Positions 1-6,937 of a stretch of DNA of 32,641 nucleotides are shown piece by piece (position 1 is the first letter of the stretch; the number at the start of each line of letters is the position of its first letter). The notes beneath the pieces were generated by a model. That model saw nothing but the letters and a program-made list of their open reading frames with translations, did not search any database and was not told the DNA's origin. This DNA is from an uncultured Alphaproteobacteria bacterium. GTDB taxonomy: Bacteria > Pseudomonadota > Alphaproteobacteria > Rs-D84. The position numbers and the translations under genes are program-made. The stretch spans positions 1-32,641 of the forward strand of contig CANQCM010000001.1 of NCBI GenBank assembly GCA_947589625.1. The letters run 5' to 3'.

Positions 1-818
1 TCGTCACCAACAGTAACATCAACACCACCATTTAATGTCAGATGTCCAGTAACTGCACTGCTGGACAAATAAGTCAGGCTTGAACCGCTTTCAAATATAT
101 TTTGCCCACCAAATAAATTTGCACCTTTTTTAACAGTAACCTTGCCTTTCTTGTTTTCAAATTTACCTTTGAACTGGTCATTATTTCCACCTAATTCAAC
201 TGTATTTTCACCATCATGAGTAATAGTACCATCACCATATATACCAGTACCAAATGAAACTGTTCCAGCCTCACCGTTTATTAATATAGTTGCGTGTGGC
301 GCATTATAAATATCACCAGCGTTTGTTCCACGGCGCGACCCACCATTATTGCTTTCAAACTTAACATCTTTATTTTGTTCAGATTGTAAAACCAAAGTGC
401 CATGATTTATGATGGCACCTGAATTTGCAACGCTACTGCTGCCCCAAAACTCTTTTAATGTTATATTTTTTAGTGTTAATGTTGTATTTGCACCAATAAT
501 AAACGCATCACCGTTCATTGTGGATTGTTTATTTCCATTACTATTTTTATTATAACCCTTTAATGTATGCCCATTACCATTAATAACCATATTCGGGTTA
601 GATTGTTCACCAGTTCCTTTTAAATCAAAATATTTACTATTTGCATCAAATGTAATATCAGCACTTAAATCTATCGCAGATTCAGGCTTTTTCAAACCAT
701 CTTCAATCGCTTTTTGTAAGGAATTATAATCACTAACCGATGTATCTTGCGCATGTGCGGTTACTGCCATCAAAATGATTGGGAATATTAAAGATACTCT
801 GATGATGTTTTTATTCAT
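1..818 (-). CDS. Secreted beta-helix/autotransporter-like surface protein, N-terminal part (runs off the window)
   Basis: The reading frame is open from an ATG at 818 to the window edge, giving the first 272 residues; the C-terminus is not in the window. Residues 1-23 form a typical signal peptide (basic start, hydrophobic core, AHA before the likely cut), so the protein is exported. The rest is rich in Asn, Gly, Thr and Ser, with short alternating strands such as TLTLKNITLKEF and NSGAIINHGTL. These are the recurring strand-turn patterns of pectin-lyase-like beta-helices in autotransporter passengers and polymorphic adhesins. There is a purine-rich ribosome site (AAGGA) just before the ATG. 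No beta-barrel domain can be seen because the gene is cut, so autotransporter is an inference and a secreted beta-helix without a barrel is possible. It diverges from gadB. Confidence 0.72.
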   Translation of the reverse strand, partial: MNKNIIRVSLIFPIILMAVTAHAQDTSVSDYNSLQKAIEDGLKKPESAIDLSADITFDANSKYFDLKGTGEQSNPNMVINGNGHTLKGYNKNSNGNKQSTMNGDAFIIGANTTLTLKNITLKEFWGSSSVANSGAIINHGTLVLQSEQNKDVKFESNNGGSRRGTNAGDIYNAPHATILINGEAGTVSFGTGIYGDGTITHDGENTVELGGNNDQFKGKFENKKGKVTVKKGANLFGGQNIFESGSSLTYLSSSAVTGHLTLNGGVDVTVGD

Positions 819-851
819 GGTTCGTCCTTAATGTTTACTTATATGCCTCAG

Positions 852-878
852 ATTAGAACAGAAAATCCTAAAAATCAA
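852..878 (-). promoter_or_regulatory. Candidate sigma70 promoter of the beta-helix surface protein gene
   Basis: On the minus strand, TTGATT (878-873) and TCTAAT (857-852, five of six matches to TATAAT) are separated by 15 nt. The spacer is shorter than usual, so this is only a plausible promoter. Confidence 0.35.
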
Positions 879-897
879 GTATTTTGTGCGGATTTCC

Positions 898-926
898 TTG
901 ACCGTAACCGATTTGATACCTATATC
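898..926 (+). promoter_or_regulatory. Candidate sigma70 promoter of gadB
   Basis: TTGACC (898-903) and TATATC (921-926) are separated by exactly 17 nt and lie about 55 nt upstream of the gadB start. The gadB ribosome site GGAGAG follows just before the ATG at 982. No acid-response operator could be recognised. Confidence 0.5.
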
Positions 927-981
927 ATTTTTTCGCTAAATTTGTGATTAATTTAATATATTCACAAAATGGAGAGAAAGT

Positions 982-2361
982 ATGAAAAAACAATCTGATT
1001 CTAAAAAACAAATCCGCGATATGGTTGATGACGATATTTTCGCGTCAGATGAACTGAAACATGTTCTGCCAGATTTCAAAATGCCACGCCGTGAACAAGA
1101 CGCAGACCGCATATACCAAGCGGTTCGCGATGAATTAATGATGGACGGTAATGCACGGCAAAATCTGGCGACTTTCTGTCAGACATGGGTTGATGAAAAT
1201 TCTCATAAATTAATGGATCAATCTATTGATAAAAATATGATTGATAAAGACGAATACCCACAAACCGCAGAAATAGAACGCCGATGTGTCGCAATGCTGG
1301 CTGACCTGTGGCACAGTCCAAATCCGCGCACAACAATGGGCTGTTCAACAACAGGGTCGTCCGAGGCGGCTATGCTGGGCGGATTGGCACTGCTGCGCAA
1401 ATGGCAATCAACACATAAACGCGGAAAACCAAATCTGGTGTGTGGGCCCGTTCAGATTTGTTGGCATAAATTCTGTCGCTATTGGGATATTGAAATGCGC
1501 GAAGTACCCCTTGCCCCCGACCGTTTAATGATGACACCTGACGAAATGTTGAAATATATTGACGAAAATACTATTGCGGTTGTGCCAACATTGGGCATTA
1601 CATACACAGGCCGATATGAAAATGTTGAATCAATTGCGCGCGCACTGGACGCATACCAGCGCAAAACTGGTATTGATATTCCAATTCATGTTGATGCGGC
1701 ATCTGGCGGATTTCTGGCGCCGTTTTGCCAGCCTGAATTAAAATGGGATTTTCGCATTCCGCGTGTAAAATCCATCAATTCATCAGGACATAAATTCGGT
1801 CTGTCGCCATTGGGTGTTGGTTGGGTCGTGTGGCGCACCCGTCAAGATTTACCAGATAATTTAATATTCTGGGTCAATTACTTGGGCGGAAATATGCCAA
1901 CATTTGCATTGAACTTTTCGCGGCCAGCGGGTCAAATAATCTGTCAATATTATAATCTGTTGCACCTAGGGTTTGAAGGTTATAAACGTATACAAGACGC
2001 ATGTTATGACACGGCAAAATATCTGGCACGCGAATTAAATAAATTAAAAATATTTGATTTAGTTGCAGATGGTACAGACGGCATACCAGCGGTCGCATGG
2101 CGGTTAAAGAAAAATGCGTCTGTAAATTTCACACTGTATGATTTGGCAGATCGCCTGCGCACAAATGGGTGGTTGTCGCCTGCGTATTCTATGCCACCAA
2201 ATGCCCAAGATGTTGTTGTTATGCGCGTCTTGGTCAAGCATGGATTTTCGCGCGATCTGGCAGACTTGTATATAAATGATATAAAACGCGCCCTTGATTT
2301 CTTTGCATCGCACCCTGTACAGACACCATTGAAACGCGGCAGTTTCAATCACGGAAAATAA
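982..2361 (+). CDS. gadB: Glutamate decarboxylase (PLP-dependent)
   Basis: This enzyme converts L-glutamate and a proton to GABA and CO2, the proton-consuming reaction of glutamate-dependent acid resistance. At 459 residues it is near the E. coli GadB length (466) and aligns along its whole length. The PLP-binding lysine is K271 in SGHKFGL, and the HVDAASGGF motif (from residue 236) holds the PLP-ring aspartate D238. NFSRPAGQ follows further on. The C-terminus GSFNHGK keeps a histidine (H457) where E. coli has His465, which caps the active site at neutral pH. The start is supported by GGAGAG a few bases upstream. No glutamate/GABA antiporter gene (gadC) is in the window, so whether this is a full acid-resistance system here is unknown. 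The flanking surface-protein gene and acid-resistance enzyme suggest a host-gut lifestyle (inference). Confidence 0.95.
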   Translation: MKKQSDSKKQIRDMVDDDIFASDELKHVLPDFKMPRREQDADRIYQAVRDELMMDGNARQNLATFCQTWVDENSHKLMDQSIDKNMIDKDEYPQTAEIERRCVAMLADLWHSPNPRTTMGCSTTGSSEAAMLGGLALLRKWQSTHKRGKPNLVCGPVQICWHKFCRYWDIEMREVPLAPDRLMMTPDEMLKYIDENTIAVVPTLGITYTGRYENVESIARALDAYQRKTGIDIPIHVDAASGGFLAPFCQPELKWDFRIPRVKSINSSGHKFGLSPLGVGWVVWRTRQDLPDNLIFWVNYLGGNMPTFALNFSRPAGQIICQYYNLLHLGFEGYKRIQDACYDTAKYLARELNKLKIFDLVADGTDGIPAVAWRLKKNASVNFTLYDLADRLRTNGWLSPAYSMPPNAQDVVVMRVLVKHGFSRDLADLYINDIKRALDFFASHPVQTPLKRGSFNHGK

Positions 2362-2389
2362 AAATTGCCCCGTTTGGGGCATTTTTATT
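2362..2389. terminator. Bidirectional intrinsic terminator between gadB and the virB operon
   Basis: The stem TGCCCC/GGGGCA (2366-2371 with 2376-2381) has a GTTT loop. It is flanked by an A-run on the left and a T-run on the right, so it can end transcription in both directions. gadB ends at 2361, and the convergent gene ends at 2385 inside the T-run. Confidence 0.85.
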
Positions 2390-3002
2390 CAAAACATTTT
2401 TTTAACGATGTGCCATCGTCTAATTGGTCAACGCGCTTGTTTCTTATCTCTTGCGCAGCGTTTATTTTTTGTTTTACCAAAATCAGTTCTGGGTGCGATT
2501 GCAATTTTTTATTTAATTGGTCAATTGCCGAATCTATTTCTGATTCAGAATGAACAAACACTGGCATAATAGAATTTGCCGCGTTATAAATAGAATTCTT
2601 TAATTCTGAATTAAAATCGTCCATCACAGATAAATATGCGCGAATATGTTCGTCTTCGTGTGCCAAAATCGCATCATAAGAACATGTGTTCGGTTTATGA
2701 CGAATATCAATTTGCACCAGAAAATCACTATATCCGACATCTGCATCAATTTCTTTTATTGCGACACAAAATCCGTCTTCTATATTTGTAATGTCTGCAA
2801 CAATATCATAATTGTCATTCATTGTCGCAATAACATCACCATGTAATAAATCCATTTCTTGCAATGGTTGAACAACTTGTTTGACCCATTGTGGACTGGT
2901 TAAATTTATTGTTGGCTTTAATTTATACGGCATGCAATCGTCAGAATATGCCAATGTCGGAATAAATAAAAATGCAGAAAAAATTATATTTTTAATTTGC
3001 AT
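2385..3002 (-). CDS. Secreted protein with a HExxH zinc-protease-like motif, third gene of the virB3-virB4 operon
   Basis: I do not recognise a named family. The 205-residue product begins with a signal peptide (hydrophobic residues 6-18, AYS before a likely cut after residue 20), so it should act in the periplasm or outside. H115-E-D-E-H119 sits in a predicted helix (AHEDEHIRAYL). This is the HExxH pattern of zinc metallopeptidases, with the general look of small DUF922-like secreted peptidases. Four cysteines (23, 79, 107, 203) could form two disulfides. The C-terminal third is helical and charged. It starts 2 nt after the virB4 stop codon and is almost certainly co-transcribed with it. By position it may serve the secretion machine, for instance in envelope remodelling, but that is inference. 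HExxH can occur by chance, and no third zinc ligand was identified. Confidence 0.75.
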   Translation of the reverse strand: MQIKNIIFSAFLFIPTLAYSDDCMPYKLKPTINLTSPQWVKQVVQPLQEMDLLHGDVIATMNDNYDIVADITNIEDGFCVAIKEIDADVGYSDFLVQIDIRHKPNTCSYDAILAHEDEHIRAYLSVMDDFNSELKNSIYNAANSIMPVFVHSESEIDSAIDQLNKKLQSHPELILVKQKINAAQEIRNKRVDQLDDGTSLKKCFE

Positions 3003-3004
3003 TT

Positions 3005-5425
3005 TTATAAATCACCACCGCCGCTTTTTTTCAAGTATTCTGAAACAAAACTATTTCCATATTGCTGGTATAATTCTTCTGCCAGTAATACAGATGAACG
3101 GCCTGATTCAAATAACCGCAATAAATTACCCAACCCACCCAGTTCCGTATTTAATATCACAGATTCACCTGTGACCGGTCTTGATAATAATACGGCGCGT
3201 TTCAAATTAGGATATGCCTTGCCCTGAATAAATGCCATTTCCAGTGGATTCAAATTCCAATGTTCGTAATCATTTGCGTCTGCCGCAGGATTACGGAAAA
3301 ACAGTACTGTTTGCGCCTGACCACGAACAACATCGCCAATACCTAATTTATCCAGAACATTTGCGCGTTGAAATGCAACCATATATGCTTGACGATTTTT
3401 GCGCCCTTCTTGCAGACCTGTAATAAAATTATCGCGAAACATTTTGTTTTCCAGCATTGGCGCTGTTTCATCAATCATAATCAATGACGGATTACCACCC
3501 GACACAGTTATATTATTTATACGATGTAAAATATATGATATGACCGCAGGTGCCAATGTCGCATCTTGCAAAATATCTGTAAAATCAAATGTCGTCAGAC
3601 GCGATTGCAAATCAAGAGTATCTGCAGATTCATTAAACATATCGCCATATTGCAGTGGGTCAACCCACTTTTTTAATGCACCACGCATATTGCCTTCGGA
3701 CGAAAAACAACTTTCCCACAGATTTTTCAGCAAACGGTCTTTTTCTGGTAAATAGTCAAAATTCACCGACACAGCGCGCGCAATTTCGTCTGCAGAAAAA
3801 GCATCTTCTTGACCAGAAATCATTGCCAACCAACGCCGCAAAAATGCGCGGTTTGCCGCCGTATCAGATATTTTTAACGGGTTCAAATGTGTTTCAAAAG
3901 AAATTGCGTTTTCGTCTGTATTTTTATCTTTGCCCTGCATCGTTATATACTTGCCACCAACAGACAATGTAAATATTTCTGCACCTTTATTACGGTCAAA
4001 GAAAAATGCTTTTAATTTTTTATGACGCAATGATTGCGCAATCAAGAAACTAAACAGTGTTGTTTTACCACCCCCAGTTGGCCCAATTGTCAGAGTATGC
4101 GCCACCGCCGCAGGTTTGTCTGATACATGAAATTGAAATTGATACGGTGTACCTTGGGCGGTTGGAAATATAACCAATGGCCCACGACCCCAATCAGAAT
4201 TTGCAACACCGCGCGGTGTACTGGACATCGGAATACTGATTGCCGCGGTGCGCGACAACATTTTGAAACTGCGCGGAAATGTATCAAAGCCTGGAATTTG
4301 TGCAAACCAAGAAACTTGTGCAGCGAAATTTTCTATAATCGGCGAAATACCAAAAGACGCGCAAATCTTTTTGAATTCATCAATATAATTATTCAATTCT
4401 TCTTGGGTTGCGCCAGATATAATAAACAGCGGATAAAAATTCACCAGTGTTTGATTACCAGAAATATTTTCGTCCATCGCACTTTGTGCCGCATTTATTT
4501 GCTGTTCTGTTGAATCTGTTTTTTCGTCTGCGGTTGCTTGTCGTTGGCGAATTGTGGCTTCTACTTCGGACGCGCCCATAATACGAAATGCGTTCATACA
4601 AACCATTTCTGTTTGAATTGTTGATACAGATGTAAAGAAATCTTCGTCCAGATAATCAGGCGACATTTTGAAAGACGCCATTGCTGCAAAAGATTGCTGG
4701 TTGCCACTGACATACCGAACCAGCCCATGACGAATAAAATTCACATCGTCAACAGTTGCCAATTCAGATAAACGATTATCACAAACGCGCGGTGATGGCT
4801 TGGAAATTGGCGATAAAATGCGCCCGAAAAATTTCGCCATATTATCAGTATTGTTATTGCGCAATACAGACGGTTTATATGCCGCCAAAATAGATTCTAT
4901 ATAATTTCCATATTGATTTAATTTATCACGCGCATTTGCACCAGATACAGTCAAAACAATATAATAATTATTCAAAAATATTTTTAACCCTTGCGCGCGC
5001 CATTTATCATAAATTTTCTGTAATACAGGCTGGTCAAATTCGTAATTAGTATTTTCATCGGCGGCATCACGCGTCATAAAGAACCGCAACACCGCATTTG
5101 AATCGTTTATTTGGTTAAATAATTGAGTACGCAATTCCAGAAATTTTTCACGCGTTGCGTCATCTTGCATACTGGTTTGAACACCATTGACCCGATAAAC
5201 CCGTACCAGTGATCCATCTGATAATTCCACAGAATCGTCATTATAAACAGTTTTGAACGGCATATATTGTGAATAACGCGCATAACCAAAACTGGGGAAA
5301 ATACGGCGCGTCAATGCAGGCAGATACATCATCAACAAAATAAATACAAAAATTACCGCCATTGCCAAAACAGTAATAGTTATTGGAAATCCACCACCTG
5401 CAAAATATTCAAAAAATTTATTCAT
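3005..5425 (-). CDS. virB4: VirB4-type type IV secretion ATPase
   Basis: VirB4 is the conserved inner-membrane ATPase that powers assembly and transfer by type IV secretion systems. The 806-residue protein has a hydrophobic N-terminal anchor (about residues 13-38), a CagE/TrbE/VirB4 N-terminal domain, and a C-terminal RecA-like ATPase. The Walker A motif is GPTGGGKTT (448-456, K454). Walker B is SLIMIDE (647-653). A conserved segment, GLQEGRKNRQAYMVAFQ, follows. The length is close to that of typical VirB4 (about 790-820). The N-terminal membrane segment is not standard for VirB4 but occurs in some lineages. It lies 2 nt downstream of virB3 and 2 nt upstream of the HExxH protein gene. No other VirB genes are in the window, so the rest of the apparatus must be elsewhere if it is functional. 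Conjugation and effector secretion cannot be told apart from this. Confidence 0.93.
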   Translation of the reverse strand: MNKFFEYFAGGGFPITITVLAMAVIFVFILLMMYLPALTRRIFPSFGYARYSQYMPFKTVYNDDSVELSDGSLVRVYRVNGVQTSMQDDATREKFLELRTQLFNQINDSNAVLRFFMTRDAADENTNYEFDQPVLQKIYDKWRAQGLKIFLNNYYIVLTVSGANARDKLNQYGNYIESILAAYKPSVLRNNNTDNMAKFFGRILSPISKPSPRVCDNRLSELATVDDVNFIRHGLVRYVSGNQQSFAAMASFKMSPDYLDEDFFTSVSTIQTEMVCMNAFRIMGASEVEATIRQRQATADEKTDSTEQQINAAQSAMDENISGNQTLVNFYPLFIISGATQEELNNYIDEFKKICASFGISPIIENFAAQVSWFAQIPGFDTFPRSFKMLSRTAAISIPMSSTPRGVANSDWGRGPLVIFPTAQGTPYQFQFHVSDKPAAVAHTLTIGPTGGGKTTLFSFLIAQSLRHKKLKAFFFDRNKGAEIFTLSVGGKYITMQGKDKNTDENAISFETHLNPLKISDTAANRAFLRRWLAMISGQEDAFSADEIARAVSVNFDYLPEKDRLLKNLWESCFSSEGNMRGALKKWVDPLQYGDMFNESADTLDLQSRLTTFDFTDILQDATLAPAVISYILHRINNITVSGGNPSLIMIDETAPMLENKMFRDNFITGLQEGRKNRQAYMVAFQRANVLDKLGIGDVVRGQAQTVLFFRNPAADANDYEHWNLNPLEMAFIQGKAYPNLKRAVLLSRPVTGESVILNTELGGLGNLLRLFESGRSSVLLAEELYQQYGNSFVSEYLKKSGGGDL

Positions 5426-5427
5426 TT

Positions 5428-5724
5428 TTATGCCGCTAATCTTTTAGGTATTTTGTCTTTGAATAATTTTATTTTTGCCGCAATTATTTGCCCCAGTTGC
5501 GGATCGCGTTTGGCAAATATCGCAATGATAGAATGAACAATTATCACAGAAATTAGAAAATACAACGGGTTAATTGCATTTTGACCCTTGGTTATTATTA
5601 AATCTATGGTGAAAATTATTATAAATATTATAAATTGAATAACAAAGTTCAACACCGCCAAAGTATATGGCACATAAAATAACCTTGCAGGATTTGCAAA
5701 AGCTTTCAAAACCTGTTGTTTCAA
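5428..5724 (-). CDS. virB3: VirB3/TrbD-like inner-membrane T4SS component, TTG start
   Basis: This small membrane protein partners VirB4 in type IV secretion systems. It carries the family's N-terminal pattern NPARLFYVPYTLAVLNF, two membrane segments, and the end motif FAKRDPQLGQ typical of VirB3/TrbD. I place the start at TTG 5724 (98 residues). A perfect AGGAGG ribosome site lies at 5740-5735, 10 nt upstream, and the length then fits VirB3 (about 90-110). The frame is also open upstream to ATGs at 5746 and 5784. Those starts have no ribosome site, would place the AGGAGG inside the gene, and lie at or upstream of the predicted promoter. The gene is followed after 2 nt by virB4. Confidence 0.85.
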   Translation of the reverse strand: MKQQVLKAFANPARLFYVPYTLAVLNFVIQFIIFIIIFTIDLIITKGQNAINPLYFLISVIIVHSIIAIFAKRDPQLGQIIAAKIKLFKDKIPKRLAA

Positions 5725-5749
5725 TGGTAATAATCCTCCTAACATAAAA

Positions 5750-5778
5750 ATTATAACAATTTCAACAGTTTTCAACAA
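5750..5778 (-). promoter_or_regulatory. Predicted promoter of virB3-virB4 operon, overlapped by repeat boxes
   Basis: A perfect TATAAT lies on the minus strand at 5755-5750, with a weak -35 (TTGTTG, 5778-5773) 17 nt away. Transcription would begin near 5743, just before the AGGAGG and TTG start of virB3. The first pair of TTTCAACA boxes (5759-5777) covers the spacer and -35, so a protein bound there would compete with RNA polymerase. Confidence 0.5.
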
Positions 5779-5955
5779 GAACAAAAAGTATTTAGATAAA
5801 ATTGTTGAAATCTGTTGAAAACTTTCACTTTTTCAACTGTTTATTAAACAGGTGGTATTTTTCAACAGATTTTCTATACCCCGCAGAAATCTGGCAAAAA
5901 ATTGTTGAAAAATTGTTGATAAAAAATTAAAAACTCGTTTTCAACAATTTCAACA
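5759..5955. repeat. Cluster of nine TTTTCAACA-like 9-mers, mostly in phased pairs (operator array or origin candidate)
   Basis: Copies on the plus strand start at 5759, 5769, 5859, 5938 and 5947. Copies on the minus strand span 5803-5811, 5813-5821, 5903-5911 and 5914-5922. Five read TTTTCAACA, three ATTTCAACA and one TTATCAACA. A degenerate copy, TTTTCAACT, lies at 5830. Eight of the nine form same-orientation pairs whose starts are 9-11 bp apart (5759/5769, 5803/5813, 5903/5914, 5938/5947), about one helical turn. The stretch is otherwise AT-rich and gene-free between virB3 and rpmJ. TTATCAACA is one base from the DnaA box TTATCCACA, and TTTTCAACA is two bases away. It could therefore be a DnaA-binding origin or an operator array for a virB repressor. 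Confidence 0.7.
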
Positions 5956-5989
5956 GGTACAATAAAAACAACAAATATATAATAATTAT

Positions 5990-6017
5990 TTGATTTTATG
6001 TAAAAAGCGTTTATAAT
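5990..6017 (+). promoter_or_regulatory. Predicted sigma70 promoter of rpmJ
   Basis: TTGATT (5990-5995) and a perfect TATAAT (6012-6017) are 16 nt apart, 23 nt upstream of the rpmJ start. An AAGGA ribosome site lies between the promoter and the ATG. Confidence 0.65.
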
Positions 6018-6040
6018 GCCAAGGCAAAAAGGATTTAGAC

Positions 6041-6175
6041 ATGAAATTTTTAAGTTCATTAAAGGCTTGGAAAAAACGCGGTAATGTTAAACAAATTCGC
6101 CGTGGAAAACAAGTTATCTTGATTGACCCTAATAATCCTAAATTAAAGGCTAAACAAGGGTTCAAGAAAAAATAA
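6041..6175 (+). CDS. rpmJ: Ribosomal protein L36 (bL36, cysteine-free form)
   Basis: This 44-residue basic protein is a small component of the large ribosomal subunit. It matches the cysteine-free L36 type along its length: MKFLSSLKAWKKRG corresponds to the usual start MKxRNSLKxLKxRH, and NPKLKAKQG to the usual ending NPRxKARQG. It lacks the zinc-binding Cys/His residues of the other L36 type. It carries a short FKKK extension after the normal QG end, and its N-terminus (FLSS) is divergent. The gene stands alone with its own promoter (5990-6017), an AAGGA ribosome site and an intrinsic terminator, which is usual for cysteine-free L36. Confidence 0.88.
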   Translation: MKFLSSLKAWKKRGNVKQIRRGKQVILIDPNNPKLKAKQGFKKK

Positions 6176-6197
6176 CATGCCAATTGGTTTTGTTTTT

Positions 6198-6228
6198 ATG
6201 CCTGTGATATTTCACGGGTATTTTTTTT
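6198..6228 (+). terminator. Intrinsic terminator of rpmJ
   Basis: The stem CCTGTGA/TCACGGG (6201-6207 with 6212-6218, one G-U pair) can be extended at its base by ATG/TAT. It has a four-base loop and is followed by eight T residues (6221-6228). Confidence 0.8.
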
Positions 6229-6229
6229 A

Positions 6230-6910
6230 TTAAAATAATGAAAAATCGTTTTTGAATGCTTCGCGCATGGCGGCATCAGCCTCGGCACCGGAAAGTCCTG
6301 CACCCCGTAAAAATTGAATTTTATCGGGGCTGATATTATAAATAGATGCACTGTGACCAGCATTTTGTGGAACGGAATTTATTCTTTGCGATGGCATAAA
6401 TTCTATTTTCGCCGATTTATCAGCCATAACAGACATTGAAATATCAGAATTTGCGTTTTCTATATTTTTCAAAATTTGTGCGGTGGCGTGTATAACTGTT
6501 TTAGAATTTTTTTCAGCCAAGATTCTAGATTGGATTAAAATCCCTGTATCATCGTATAAATGTTCGGCGTTTATATTTATATTTAATTCGTTAAAATTTT
6601 GGGCAAATATTTGACCGCGCATTTCAGAATTTTTACCGGCATTTTTTACAAAAATATCAAAAAAAGCCGGCTTTTTATTATTTATATTTACACTTAAAAA
6701 GACCGGTTGATTTGGCACAGAAATATCAATATTTAACCGACATTTACCGGCAATTTCGCCAATATAAATTATATGAACAGGTTTTTCGTATTTTTTATTT
6801 ATTTGTGTGTCGGGCAAAGTAGATAATTCTGGGCAAAATTCACCATCGCGAAAAACAACAGTTTCCGCCGCAAAGGTTTTTATATTGAATTCTTGCCAAA
6901 GGTATGACAT
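6230..6910 (-). CDS. Short SufD-like Fe-S cluster assembly protein
   Basis: SufD forms the SufBCD scaffold that builds iron-sulfur clusters. The C-terminal half of this 226-residue protein has the SufB/SufD ending. A strand-rich stretch (VIHATAQILKNI, 139-150) leads into AGHSASIYNISPDKIQFLRG (184-203), where the family has xSHGATxGxLDxxxLFYLxSRG. The helix GLSGAEADAAMREAF (205-219) follows. H186 corresponds to the conserved SufBD histidine. It is about half the usual SufD length (about 420), and the N-terminal half of the family is missing. The gene has an intact start and stop and a coherent frame, so it looks like a reduced SufD rather than a broken one. No sufB, sufC or sufS is adjacent. 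It diverges from ychF with only 27 nt between starts. A distant paralogue with another role is possible. Confidence 0.68.
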   Translation of the reverse strand: MSYLWQEFNIKTFAAETVVFRDGEFCPELSTLPDTQINKKYEKPVHIIYIGEIAGKCRLNIDISVPNQPVFLSVNINNKKPAFFDIFVKNAGKNSEMRGQIFAQNFNELNININAEHLYDDTGILIQSRILAEKNSKTVIHATAQILKNIENANSDISMSVMADKSAKIEFMPSQRINSVPQNAGHSASIYNISPDKIQFLRGAGLSGAEADAAMREAFKNDFSLF

Positions 6911-6937
6911 ATTATTTCTATTATAAAGGATTTAATT

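Noticed and set aside
6885..6915. TTGAAT with TATTAT as a ychF promoter
   Set aside because: The spacing is 19 nt and the elements are weak; the short divergent gap must hold a promoter, but I cannot place it with confidence.
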